Of a DNA stretch of 22,523 nucleotides, positions 1-6,993 are shown piece after piece (the stretch's first letter is position 1; every line of letters starts with the position of its first letter). Source of the DNA: Thermococci archaeon. GTDB lineage: Archaea > Methanobacteriota_B > Thermococci > Thermococcales > Thermococcaceae. Both the position numbers and the translations under genes were made by a program. The stretch lies in contig QMUF01000006.1 in NCBI GenBank assembly GCA_003663525.1, positions 1 to 22,523 on the forward strand, read 5' to 3'. Under the pieces are notes generated by a model. The model made no database searches, was not told the DNA's origin, and was given only the letters and a program-made list of their open reading frames with translations.

Positions 1-509
1 ATCCAGAGACGATGGTTAGAGAAGCCATCAGTCTAATGAAAGAATATGATATTGATGGTCTTGTGATTATAAACCAAGAGAATGTTGTGAAGGGAGTATT
101 GACTGTAAAAGATCTCCTGCTTCCAATTTCAAGAATGGTAGAAAAGAAAGCTAAGTTCTACTTACAACTTGGGGGAGATGCCCAATATCTGAGTGACTTC
201 AGCAGAGAAAGAATAATTGGGGATGTTAGAAAGTTTGTGGATAGGTATGAAGAAGTGCTTGGAAACGAGGGGATAATCTATCTAAACATTAGGCGTTTCC
301 CAGAAAAACTCAGAGGAGTGCACTTATACCAAGCTAGAATGAGGTTGGTAACGGATAAAGGCCAATTTATGGCTACAGGAGAAACATGGGGAGCAATACA
401 AGCTGTTCATGATGCTATTAGAGCAATAGAAAGGCAAATACTTCAAAAGATTGAATTACAAAGAAATGTGAAACATACTAGAAGATTTATAGAATATTTA
501 GGCTTTTGA
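1..509 (+). CDS. CBS-domain protein, C-terminal part (5' end outside window)
   Basis: The reading frame is open from the first base: codons before the ATG at 12 read P-E-T, a continuation of a CBS motif, so the gene starts upstream of the window. About 165 residues are visible. The first ~40 (VREAISLMKEYDIDGLVI, then VVKGVLTVKDLL) are the end of a CBS domain, a module that usually binds adenine nucleotides. The remaining ~120 residues form a soluble alpha/beta domain with a long basic/amphipathic helix near the end. Its pattern (KLRGVHLYQARMRLVT, then a helix rich in A, I and E) loosely recalls ribosome-associated HPF/S30AE-type domains, but that is only an impression. The gene ends 18 bases before the convergent DUF835 gene. 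The CBS call is fairly secure; the target is unknown. Confidence 0.75.
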   Translation, partial: PETMVREAISLMKEYDIDGLVIINQENVVKGVLTVKDLLLPISRMVEKKAKFYLQLGGDAQYLSDFSRERIIGDVRKFVDRYEEVLGNEGIIYLNIRRFPEKLRGVHLYQARMRLVTDKGQFMATGETWGAIQAVHDAIRAIERQILQKIELQRNVKHTRRFIEYLGF

Positions 510-535
510 ACTCTTCTTGCTTTTGTTTTATCTCT
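510..535 (+). terminator. T-rich termination region after the CBS gene
   Basis: A pyrimidine-rich tract with T runs (TCTTCTTGCTTTTGTTTTAT) follows the stop codon at once. Archaeal RNA polymerase commonly terminates at such oligo-T stretches without a hairpin. It overlaps the 3' end of the convergent DUF835 gene. Confidence 0.4.
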
Positions 536-1667
536 GAAATCTTCGCCTTTCAGGGTGGGAGGTCAGTGTTAAAAACTCTCTTTCAATGAGTGCCATTTGT
601 TTTTCTGTTAGGGTTCTTGGATCTAAAATTAATATCAATAGTTTGTTTTTGCTTATTACCCTGTCTTTAAGACTAAATAAGAATTTACTTGCACTTTCAA
701 ACCCATTTTCTAGAACTAAATATTCAAAGGTATCGATGTAAACACTTTCGTATCCGTGTTCGAGATTTTTGGTTATTAAATCTATGAGTATATCCATCTT
801 TGTGGGAGAAATGGGGTATATATGATCTTCTTTTTTGATAGAGTCCTCTTCTAGCTTGGTAACCCAATACACAAGACTATTTGTGGTTCTGTTTTTTGAC
901 AAATCTCGAGTTATCATAATAACGTTCTTCTCAAAGAAATCGGGGTAAGTTTGTTTTAATTCTTCCTTGTTTTTGAAGAGGAATGCTCCACTCATTTCTG
1001 GCGATTCTTTTTTGGGCACTTTTTCAAAAACTGCTCTCTTGGTGGGTGATATCACAAATTTTAACGCTCCAATCGCAGCCATAACCCTAAATAAGGCAGC
1101 AGCAAGAAATGCCATTGAGGCAAACCATCCAATATTTCTTGTAAATGGGTATGTGAGGTTGATAGCTCCTAAGAGGCCTAGACTCCATGGAAAGAGCTCC
1201 TCAATTGTATTCTTGGATATTATATAACTTCTCAAGACGTACCCTATATAAATCAAAGATATTCCAAGGGCAAAAGTGGGAAAAGATGTTTTAATCGTAA
1301 ACGAATGCTCAAATCTATCAAAAAGCTCAGTTGCCAATAAGAAGACCCATATATATGCAGCAACAATGAATATTCCCAAAATCACAACGTCTTTGAACTC
1401 GCTTCTATTCTTCTTCAGCTGGATTCCTCCCCAAATCAGAAGAGCAGATATTAAGAAGGCTGGAATTACAGACATGACGTCATATGCCTCCGGTTTAATA
1501 AAAATGCCGAGAGGCGTTAAGATGTAGCTCTCCACCTCAAGGGCATTTATAAAGAAAGCTGTGGCTATTAATCCCCATCTTTTTTCTCTGGTTTTAATTG
1601 TTTTATAAGCTACGGCGAGGAAGAGTAACCACCGTGATATAAAATTAATATAAGAAACAATCCACAT
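528..1667 (-). CDS. membrane-anchored DUF835 protein
   Basis: The 379-residue protein has two parts. Residues ~1-215 contain about six or seven hydrophobic membrane segments. The rest is a soluble DUF835 domain starting near GAFLFKNKEEL, with the family-like pattern ITRDLSKNR, then WVTKLE, YISPTKMDILID-type segments and a final helix ending REFL. DUF835 is abundant in Thermococcales and has no settled function; it is often attached to membrane or signalling-type domains. The ATG lies 2 bases after the stop of the upstream glmU-like gene, with a good ribosome binding site (GGGGAT) inside that gene's end, so the two are co-transcribed and probably translationally coupled. The association with polyprenyl-phosphate and sugar-nucleotide genes could hint at an envelope role, but nothing in the protein proves it. 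Confidence 0.7.
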   Translation of the reverse strand: MWIVSYINFISRWLLFLAVAYKTIKTREKRWGLIATAFFINALEVESYILTPLGIFIKPEAYDVMSVIPAFLISALLIWGGIQLKKNRSEFKDVVILGIFIVAAYIWVFLLATELFDRFEHSFTIKTSFPTFALGISLIYIGYVLRSYIISKNTIEELFPWSLGLLGAINLTYPFTRNIGWFASMAFLAAALFRVMAAIGALKFVISPTKRAVFEKVPKKESPEMSGAFLFKNKEELKQTYPDFFEKNVIMITRDLSKNRTTNSLVYWVTKLEEDSIKKEDHIYPISPTKMDILIDLITKNLEHGYESVYIDTFEYLVLENGFESASKFLFSLKDRVISKNKLLILILDPRTLTEKQMALIEREFLTLTSHPERRRFQR

Positions 1668-1669
1668 TC

Positions 1670-2932
1670 TTATCCCCTTTCGATTATCTCTTTTTCTTGC
1701 TTGGCGATTATCAAGGTGCTGGAAGGGACATTGTTATCGACTATCACTCCAGGGCCAATGAAGGAGCTGCTTCCTATTTTCCTACCGGGATATATTGTGA
1801 CGTTTATTCCGGTCTTTACATTGTGACCTATTATTGCCCCAAGTTTTCTTCTTCCGCTATCTTCGAGTTTACCTTTTATTTCAACCTTTATATTTTTATT
1901 GTCATGTCGTAAATTGGCGGTGATTGTTCCAGCTCCTAGATTGCTGTTTTCTCCTATGATAGAATCCCCTACGTAGTTTAGATGAGGTGCATTGCTGTGA
2001 TCCATTATTATTGAGTTCTTAATTTCGACTGCATTCCCAATGTGGCATTTGTCTCCAATGCTTGTGTAGGGCCTTATAAAGCAATTCGGGCCTATTTTTG
2101 AGTTCTTTCCAATTTTTACGGGCCCTATGATGTATACTCCGCTCCTAACGACTGTTCCCTCTCCAATTTCTACGGGAGGAAGAATGGTGGCCCCTTCCTC
2201 CACAATGCCCTTTATGCTGTGTCGGAGGTGGTTTTTGAGGATGTATTCATTTAGCTCTAAAAGGTTCCAGGGCCTTCCAATATCGTTCCAATAGCCTTTA
2301 TAAACTGCATAGATGACTTTTTTTCCTTCTTTGATCATGAGGTTTATTGTATCTGTTATTTCATATTCGCCTCGTTGGCTTTGAGAAGTGTTTTCTATGA
2401 ATTTAAAAACTTCCGGCTTGAAGAGATAAGCTCCTAGGTTTGCGTATCCTGAAACTGCTCCTGGTTTTTCTTTTACTTCTTCTACAAAGTCTCCTTCAAC
2501 TTTGATCATGCCAAAGTGACTCAGATCTTTGAATTCTTTTACAAGTAAGGCAGCATCTGCATTACTTTTTCTAAAGGCTTGTAATAGGCCTTTTATCCCA
2601 TCTCGTTCAAAGTATATGTCTCCGTTGACTGCTAAAAATTCCTTATCTTCTATGTATTCAATTGCAGAGTATATGGCTTTAGCTGTTCCTTCTCCCTCCA
2701 CTTGTTCCACATAAGTTACTGGCTTTCCTTTGTACTCATCTCCTAAGTACTCCATCAGTTTCTCTTTTTGGTATCGTACAATTATTATGAATTCATCCAC
2801 AAATGGGTAAAGATTTTCAAGTACATAGTCTATTATTGCCTTATTGGCAACTTTTAGCATTACTTTTGGTCTATCATCTGTGAGGGGTTTTAGTCTTTCT
2901 CCTTTGCCTGCGGCAAGTATGACACCTTTCAC
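1670..2932 (-). CDS. GlmU-like bifunctional sugar-1-phosphate nucleotidylyltransferase / acetyltransferase
   Basis: The 420-residue protein starts at a GTG (2932-2930) that overlaps the uppP stop as GTGA, with a GGGGGTG site 5 bases upstream. A longer ORF begins further upstream, but the glycine-rich nucleotide loop normally lies at the extreme N-terminus, as with this start. The N-terminal half has the nucleotidyltransferase signature LAAGKGERLKPLT followed by RPKVML, and VNGDIYF for metal/sugar binding. The C-terminal half is a left-handed beta-helix of hexapeptide repeats, with a GlmU-type acetyltransferase signature (HLNYVGD, then NLGAGTIT) including a probable catalytic His near residue 317. 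Archaeal relatives make UDP-GlcNAc or related sugar nucleotides from glucosamine-1-P or glucose-1-P. The precise substrate cannot be read from sequence. Cytoplasmic; likely feeds glycan assembly with the neighbouring UppP. Confidence 0.85.
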   Translation of the reverse strand: MKGVILAAGKGERLKPLTDDRPKVMLKVANKAIIDYVLENLYPFVDEFIIIVRYQKEKLMEYLGDEYKGKPVTYVEQVEGEGTAKAIYSAIEYIEDKEFLAVNGDIYFERDGIKGLLQAFRKSNADAALLVKEFKDLSHFGMIKVEGDFVEEVKEKPGAVSGYANLGAYLFKPEVFKFIENTSQSQRGEYEITDTINLMIKEGKKVIYAVYKGYWNDIGRPWNLLELNEYILKNHLRHSIKGIVEEGATILPPVEIGEGTVVRSGVYIIGPVKIGKNSKIGPNCFIRPYTSIGDKCHIGNAVEIKNSIIMDHSNAPHLNYVGDSIIGENSNLGAGTITANLRHDNKNIKVEIKGKLEDSGRRKLGAIIGHNVKTGINVTIYPGRKIGSSSFIGPGVIVDNNVPSSTLIIAKQEKEIIERG

Positions 2933-3747
2933 ATTAACACCCCCAAGATAGAGGCTATTAATGCTATAAAACCAAAGAATATGCAAAATTTGGAAAAGTT
3001 AAGGCGTTTGGCAATTTTTAGCATAACGTCAATCATAAGCAAACTTACAATAAATGCACTGAATATTGATATTAAAGGTAGAGATATGTCTTCAGAACTC
3101 CTTGAAACTTCAGGGAATTCCAAGAACAATGCTCCAAGAATAGCTGGTACTGCCATTAAAAAACTAAATTCTACAGCTTTTTCCTGCTTTACCCCCAAAA
3201 GTAGCAGACTTCCTATTGTCATCCCAGATCTGGATATTCCAGGAACGACTGAAATCCCCTGAGCAATTCCGGCAACTATTGCATCAAATATTGTGACCTC
3301 ATCTTTTTCTTTTTTAAGGCCCTTTTCAAGCCTTTCCAATGGAGTCTCTCGAGTTTTCTTTAAAATTATCCCAGTCAAAATGAGGGCTACACCAATTATC
3401 CCGTTTATTGTCTCAGCATTAAATGAAGATGCAAGCATTTTAAATGTTTTATAAAGAGGAAAACCTATTAAGGCTGTGAACAATGTAGAATAGAACAAGA
3501 ACTTTTCTTTTTCTTCCCATCTAAATAAAATGAATTTAAACAGAATTTTGCCCAGCTCGTATCTAAATTTAAAAAACAGCGCCATTAAAGTCCCTAAGTG
3601 CAAAAGTAAGGAGTAAGAATAAGCTTCTTCAGGGGTGATTTTCAGGAAGTTGATGAACAACAACATCACTTGTCCGGAACTGCTTATTGGTAACCATTCT
3701 GTAATACCTTGAAATATTCCAATAAAAATAGCTTGGTAGTAATCCAT
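2929..3747 (-). CDS. uppP: undecaprenyl-diphosphatase family protein (UppP/BacA)
   Basis: The 272-residue polytopic membrane protein carries both signatures of the BacA/UppP family: QGITEWLPISSSGQ (residues 13-26, containing the (E/Q)xxxE motif Q13/E17) and PGISRSGMT (169-177, with the catalytic Arg). It dephosphorylates a polyprenyl diphosphate lipid carrier to recycle it; in archaea the carrier would be a dolichol-type lipid. The longer frame starting at 3828 is less likely: the ATG at 3747 has a GTGAT ribosome binding site just upstream and matches the usual family N-terminus. The stop codon overlaps the GTG start of the downstream glmU-like gene by 4 bases, indicating coupled translation of a glycan-precursor operon. 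Confidence 0.9.
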   Translation of the reverse strand: MDYYQAIFIGIFQGITEWLPISSSGQVMLLFINFLKITPEEAYSYSLLLHLGTLMALFFKFRYELGKILFKFILFRWEEKEKFLFYSTLFTALIGFPLYKTFKMLASSFNAETINGIIGVALILTGIILKKTRETPLERLEKGLKKEKDEVTIFDAIVAGIAQGISVVPGISRSGMTIGSLLLLGVKQEKAVEFSFLMAVPAILGALFLEFPEVSRSSEDISLPLISIFSAFIVSLLMIDVMLKIAKRLNFSKFCIFFGFIALIASILGVLM

Positions 3748-3775
3748 GAGTATCACTAATAAAAATAACCAAAGT

Positions 3776-3796
3776 GTTGATAAATAAATCTTTCGT
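3776..3796 (-). promoter_or_regulatory. putative TATA box upstream of uppP operon
   Basis: On the minus strand this reads AAGATTTATTTATCAAC, an AT-rich TATA-like element about 35-45 bases before the chosen uppP start. That spacing fits a short leader. It is the only good candidate between the TRAM gene and uppP. Confidence 0.4.
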
Positions 3797-3829
3797 AACT
3801 TGGTTCTTCCTAGCTCGAAATGGTTCATC

Positions 3830-3862
3830 TTTCAAAAACACAAGTAAAAATTAAGAAAAAGA
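3830..3862 (-). terminator. T-rich terminator region after the TRAM gene
   Basis: The minus strand shows a T-rich stretch (CTTTTTCTTAATTTTTAC) downstream of the TRAM stop at 3906, consistent with archaeal oligo-T termination. It separates the TRAM gene from the uppP operon. Confidence 0.35.
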
Positions 3863-3905
3863 GTCCAAACTTTGGATCTTTGAGTGATCGAAAACTTGAA
3901 TATTA

Positions 3906-4121
3906 TCAAATAACTTCAGCGAAGGCGAATTTTCTCTTCACACTGTTAATGACAATCTCTACTTCGTCTCCAACCTTTGTGTTTGGGACGAATACTACAA
4001 ATCCTTTAATTCTAGCTATTCCATCTCCGCCTTGGCCAATACTCTCAATTTTCACCTTGTATCTCTCCCCAACTTTAACTGGGGCTTCAAACCTTCTTCC
4101 ACCAAACCTATCTCCATACAT
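3906..4121 (-). CDS. small TRAM-domain RNA-binding protein
   Basis: The 71-residue protein is almost entirely a TRAM domain, a small beta-barrel that binds RNA and is also found on TrmA/MiaB-type tRNA modifying enzymes. The characteristic pattern is visible: [34 protein letters not shown] followed by GDEVEIVI and a basic C-terminal strand [10 protein letters not shown] (the first stretch is residues ~13-46 and is described here in pieces: [21 protein letters not shown]). Stand-alone TRAM proteins are common in euryarchaea and have been proposed to act as RNA chaperones. The ATG at 4121 is preferred over two in-frame TTG codons just upstream, because an AGGAGAT site lies 8 bases before the ATG and would touch the TTGs. 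Monocistronic with its own promoter. Confidence 0.9.
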   Translation of the reverse strand: MYGDRFGGRRFEAPVKVGERYKVKIESIGQGGDGIARIKGFVVFVPNTKVGDEVEIVINSVKRKFAFAEVI

Positions 4122-4186
4122 TTTCAACAATCTCCTTTCAAATTTTCAGCACTCTAAGAAGAGCGCCAAATTGACTTCTTTTCTTA

Positions 4187-4200
4187 GGTTTATAAAGGTT
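4187..4200 (-). promoter_or_regulatory. TATA box for the TRAM gene
   Basis: On the minus strand CCTTTATAAACC is a near-ideal archaeal TATA element about 70 bases before the TRAM start. It would place transcription initiation about 25 bases downstream, giving a leader of roughly 40-45 nt. Confidence 0.55.
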
Positions 4201-4365
4201 TGTATTACTGCTTACTTTTCTTTTTTCAAATATCATTATTCAAGGGGGAAAGACCAGTTTGAAAAGATAATAAACGTTAATGCTCCATATTGGACGTTAG
4301 GGTTATTAATTCTGTACTACTGTGGGTAATATATCATTAAAAATCAGCTTTTTACGTAACTTTTA

Positions 4366-4382
4366 GTTAAAAACAAGGTTTT
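4366..4382 (+). promoter_or_regulatory. SurR-type operator, imperfect, upstream of operon 1
   Basis: GTTAAAAAC is an exact GTTn3AAC core. The third element of the extended SurR motif (GTTn3AACn5GTT) is TTT instead of GTT here. SurR is the sulfur-responsive redox regulator of Thermococcales that activates hydrogenase operons when S0 is absent. The site abuts a TATA-like element, which is the activating geometry. Confidence 0.5.
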
Positions 4383-4390
4383 TTATACCT
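4380..4390 (+). promoter_or_regulatory. TATA box candidate 1 for operon 1
   Basis: TTTTTTATACC directly follows the SurR-like site. Initiation about 25 bases downstream would give a leader of ~95 nt before mbhA. Confidence 0.45.
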
Positions 4391-4437
4391 TTGTTGTTAA
4401 TTTAATTCTTTACAAAAGGCTTTTAAAACTAAAAATT

Positions 4438-4450
4438 GGATTATATATTG
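4438..4450 (+). promoter_or_regulatory. TATA box candidate 2 for operon 1
   Basis: GGATTATATATTG resembles a TATA box and would give a short leader of ~35 nt. Sequence alone does not decide between this and the upstream candidate. Confidence 0.35.
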
Positions 4451-4506
4451 CTAATGACAAAAATAAGTGAGGATTTAGACTTAACCTAAAAGTTGGGGTG
4501 GGAAAA

Positions 4507-5007
4507 ATGAGTTTCATTATTGCATTCATATGGTCGTTTGTGCTCTGGCTTGTACTTACTGCAGGTACAAGGGGAATGCTTTGGAGTGCAGAAGAGCTTA
4601 TAGCAGGGATTATTTTTGCTTCAATTGTTGCGTTCTCTACTAGAAACATCATAGGTGAGAAAACAACGAGATTCTTAAATCCTCTCAGATGGTTTGGTTT
4701 TGTAGTGTATGCAATGGGTCCCCTTTTCTGGGGAATGGTGAAAGCTAATCTTGATGTTGCTTACAGGGTTATTACTGGCAAAATAAAGCCAGGAATAGTT
4801 AAAGTCCCAGTGGATTTGGAGAATGATGCCCAATACACTATTCTAAGCAATTCAATTACGTTAACTCCAGGTACATTGACGATTGATGCGTGCCCTGAGG
4901 AAAAGGCCCTTTATGTTCATTGGATACATGTGACGGAAGAAGAGCCAAAAACCTCAGAAATTGTTGCAGGTTCATTTGAAAAATGGGCGAGGAGGTTAGG
5001 GAAATGA
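4507..5007 (+). CDS. mbhA: Mbh operon 1 subunit A (MrpE/MnhE-like antiporter subunit)
   Basis: The 166-residue membrane protein of the MnhE family is the first gene of operon 1. Two or three N-terminal hydrophobic segments (residues ~1-80) precede the family block NLDVAYRVITGKIKPGIV and the motif SNSITLTPGT, followed by a cytoplasmic C-terminus with VHWIHV. It belongs to the Na+/H+ antiporter module that converts the redox energy of ferredoxin oxidation into a sodium gradient. The ATG at 4507 follows GGGGTG by 7 bases; an in-frame GTG at 4498 lies inside that ribosome binding site and is rejected. The start of operon 2 (MSFTTSF) aligns with this MSFIIAF start. The stop overlaps mbhB as ATGA. 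Confidence 0.92.
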   Translation: MSFIIAFIWSFVLWLVLTAGTRGMLWSAEELIAGIIFASIVAFSTRNIIGEKTTRFLNPLRWFGFVVYAMGPLFWGMVKANLDVAYRVITGKIKPGIVKVPVDLENDAQYTILSNSITLTPGTLTIDACPEEKALYVHWIHVTEEEPKTSEIVAGSFEKWARRLGK

Positions 5008-5267
5008 TTTTCTCTGAGTTCTTTTATGGGATGATAGGGGTAGCTCTTGCAGGATTTGTAACATTGGCTCGTGTGATGTTGGGCCCAAGTGTTCCAGATA
5101 GGGTCGTTGGGGTAGATACTTTAAATACCCTCATAGTAGCAGGAATGATACTTCTAGGAGCGGCTTATGATAGAGTGATTTACATTGATATTGCGATAGT
5201 TTATGCTCTTCTCAGCTATATAGGAACTTTGATTATTGCTAAATACCTCCAGGAGGGATTAGAATGA
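5004..5267 (+). CDS. mbhB: Mbh operon 1 subunit B (MrpF/MnhF-like)
   Basis: The 87-residue protein has three predicted membrane helices and the MnhF pattern GPSVPDRVVGVDTLNTL, then YIDIAIVYALLSYIGTL near the C-terminus. It is part of the Mrp-type Na+/H+ antiporter module. The ATG at 5004 overlaps the mbhA stop (ATGA) and follows GAGG; a longer frame from 4983 lies wholly within mbhA and lacks a ribosome binding site. The acidic residues in VDTL and YIDIA are the intramembrane carboxylates typical of the family. Confidence 0.9.
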   Translation: MIFSEFFYGMIGVALAGFVTLARVMLGPSVPDRVVGVDTLNTLIVAGMILLGAAYDRVIYIDIAIVYALLSYIGTLIIAKYLQEGLE

Positions 5268-5629
5268 TTGAGATTATTATTTATGCTTTCCTTGCCGTAA
5301 GCGTCACCTTCAACATACTGGGAAGTTTATCCCTTCACAGATTTTCAGATGTGTATACGAGACTCCATGGAGCAACGAAGTGTACTACATTTGGGACAAT
5401 ATTTGTGGTGTTTGCTGTTGTTCTACATTCTATTTGGCAGTTAAGAGAAACAAATAATCCAAAATACCTTCAAATGGCTCTTCACAGTATAGTTGCGCTG
5501 ATAGCGCTGATGTTAACTAATCCCACTGGTGCTCATGCAATAGCAAAAGCTGCTCATCTTAGTGGCTACAAGCCTGCCAAAGCTGTCATTGATGCGTATG
5601 AGCGGAAAATCAGGGGTGAAGCGCAATGA
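5264..5629 (+). CDS. mbhC: Mbh operon 1 subunit C (MrpG/MnhG-like)
   Basis: The 121-residue protein has three membrane segments and MnhG signatures: LGSLSLHRFSDVYTRLHGAT, then CTTFGTIFVV and LTNPTGAHAIAKAAH. It is one of the small antiporter-module subunits. Its ATG overlaps the mbhB stop by four bases and follows GGAGG. No irregularities are seen; the operon 2 copy keeps every one of these blocks. Confidence 0.92.
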   Translation: MIEIIIYAFLAVSVTFNILGSLSLHRFSDVYTRLHGATKCTTFGTIFVVFAVVLHSIWQLRETNNPKYLQMALHSIVALIALMLTNPTGAHAIAKAAHLSGYKPAKAVIDAYERKIRGEAQ

Positions 5630-5892
5630 ATGTACTCACTGTTGACATGATGATTCAGGTGGCTTTGTTACTTGGTATATTGGTTTCCTCCTATTGGATG
5701 ATAACTACAAGGGATCTACTTTCAGCAGCTTTGGCATCTACTGTTATGAGTCTTCTTCTTAGCTTAGAGTTTTACATGCTTCATGCTCCTGATGTGGCAA
5801 TAGCAGAAGCTGCAGTAGGGGCGGGAGTAGTTACTGCAATAGTTGTTTATGGGATATCAAAAACAGAGAGATGGGAGCGTGAGGGGCCATGA
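5626..5892 (+). CDS. mbhD: Mbh operon 1 subunit D (MrpA C-terminal/DUF4040-like)
   Basis: The 88-residue protein has three hydrophobic helices. The motif HAPDVAIAEAAVGAG (around residues 53-67) is the conserved block found in the C-terminal region of MrpA and in NuoJ-like subunits; its glutamate is thought to lie on the sodium/proton path. ATGA overlap with mbhC. Membrane subunit of the antiporter module. Confidence 0.9.
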   Translation: MNVLTVDMMIQVALLLGILVSSYWMITTRDLLSAALASTVMSLLLSLEFYMLHAPDVAIAEAAVGAGVVTAIVVYGISKTERWEREGP

Positions 5893-6182
5893 AAACGACT
5901 TTTGGGGCACTTTCATTGATCTTTATTTTGGGTGTCCTCTTGGTAGTTGCTAACCCGAATTATGGTTTGAAATTTGGCTTAGGGGAAGGAAATTGGGAGG
6001 AATATAGGTATACTGACCAGTATTACATAGAACATGGGGTTGAAGAAGTTGGTGGAACTAATATTGTAACCGATATTGTCTTTGATTACAGAGGATACGA
6101 CACTTTAGGAGAGGCCACTGTTCTTTTTACATCAATAGCAGGTGCAGTTGCATTACTTAGGAAATGGAGGGGAGAGGAATGA
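5889..6182 (+). CDS. mbhE: Mbh operon 1 subunit E (MrpB N-terminal-like)
   Basis: The 97-residue protein starts with one N-terminal helix, then a polar loop containing YIEHGVEEVGGTNIVTDIV, then FDYRGYDTLGEATVLF and a second helix. The DYRGxDTLGE block is diagnostic of the MrpA/MrpB junction region (MnhB-related). The operon 2 copy is six residues shorter, in the loop. The ribosome binding site (GTGAGGGG) is weaker than at neighbouring genes, but the ATG overlaps the mbhD stop, so coupling is likely. Confidence 0.9.
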   Translation: MKTTFGALSLIFILGVLLVVANPNYGLKFGLGEGNWEEYRYTDQYYIEHGVEEVGGTNIVTDIVFDYRGYDTLGEATVLFTSIAGAVALLRKWRGEE

Positions 6183-6634
6183 GGCCCCAGAATTCTGATA
6201 TGGGACTTATAGTCAAGACGATGGCAAGGGCCACTATACCTTTAATTGGAATATTTGGTGCTTATGTAATTGTTCATGGTCACATAACACCAGGTGGAGG
6301 ATTTCAAGGTGGAGCAACTATAGCAGGAGCTGGAGTCCTTTTCCTTGTAGCATTTGGGCTCAGTGAGGCAAAAGAGAAGATTAATAAGAATTTTTATTCA
6401 GTGCTGGAAGGTATTGGCGGCTTAGTATTCTTAACAGCTGGAATGCTTGGTCTTGGCGTAGTATTTTTCTACAATGTACTGTGGCACAAGGGGCCAGTTT
6501 TTAACGGTGAAGCCGGAACCCTTCTTTCAGCAGGTTATTTGCCAATAATGAACCTTGCAGTTGGGTTGAAAGTATATACCGGATTAGTTAGTGCGTTATT
6601 CGCGATTGCTTTGTTTAGGAGGTGGAAAAAGTGA
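6179..6634 (+). CDS. mbhF: Mbh operon 1 subunit F (MrpB/MnhB-like)
   Basis: The 151-residue protein has about four membrane helices and the family hallmark HGHITPGGGFQGGA (around residues 37-50). It is an Mrp-type antiporter-module subunit. The ATG at 6179 overlaps the mbhE stop and sits behind GGAGGGGAGAGG; a longer frame beginning at 6164 would start inside that purine-rich site. Its end overlaps the GTG start of mbhG. Confidence 0.9.
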   Translation: MRPQNSDMGLIVKTMARATIPLIGIFGAYVIVHGHITPGGGFQGGATIAGAGVLFLVAFGLSEAKEKINKNFYSVLEGIGGLVFLTAGMLGLGVVFFYNVLWHKGPVFNGEAGTLLSAGYLPIMNLAVGLKVYTGLVSALFAIALFRRWKK

Positions 6635-6993
6635 TAGCATTCCAGTTTGTGACTGCATTCCTCATGATCTTCATGGGACTCTATGCATTTTTGTACAAAA
6701 GGAACCTCATCAAGTTGATCTTAGCATTAAACTTAGTGGATGCGGGGATTCATCTATTACTCATAAGTTTAGGATATCGCTTGGAGAATGGTCTCCTTCC
6801 AACAGCTCCAATATATACAGGATATGAGACTTTAAAGGGTACTCCAATGGTAGGCCCAATCCCACAGGCTTTGGTACTTACTAGCATTGTTATTGGGGTT
6901 TGTGTACTTTCCCTCGCAATGGCGTTGACGGTTAATGCTTATCAACAGTATGAAACCTTAGACGTGAGCAAACTAAGGAGGTTGAGAGGATGA
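6631..6993 (+). CDS. mbhG: Mbh operon 1 subunit G (MrpC/MnhC, NuoK-like)
   Basis: The 120-residue protein has three membrane helices and the signature GPIPQALVLTSIVIG (residues ~75-89), ending in LDVSKLRRLRG. It is the NuoK/MrpC-type subunit. I choose the GTG at 6631, which overlaps the mbhF stop as GTGA and follows AGGAGGTG by 6 bases; the upstream GTG at 6622 is part of that ribosome binding site. The last ~20 bases (TAAGGAGGTTGAGAGGATGA) are identical at this junction in operon 2. Confidence 0.88.
   Translation: MIAFQFVTAFLMIFMGLYAFLYKRNLIKLILALNLVDAGIHLLLISLGYRLENGLLPTAPIYTGYETLKGTPMVGPIPQALVLTSIVIGVCVLSLAMALTVNAYQQYETLDVSKLRRLRG

Larger units (their letters stand above)
4200..4506. other. 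AT-rich divergent intergenic region between the TRAM gene and operon 1
   Basis: About 300 bases without a convincing gene. The right half holds the operon 1 promoter elements listed separately. In the left half (4200-4340) no RNA gene, repeat or coding region is supported; the frames there are short or are shadows of the TRAM gene. Confidence 0.5.

Noticed and set aside
3820..4329. 169-codon open frame on the + strand across the TRAM gene
   Set aside because: It runs antisense to the conserved TRAM protein, has low-complexity composition and no family resemblance.
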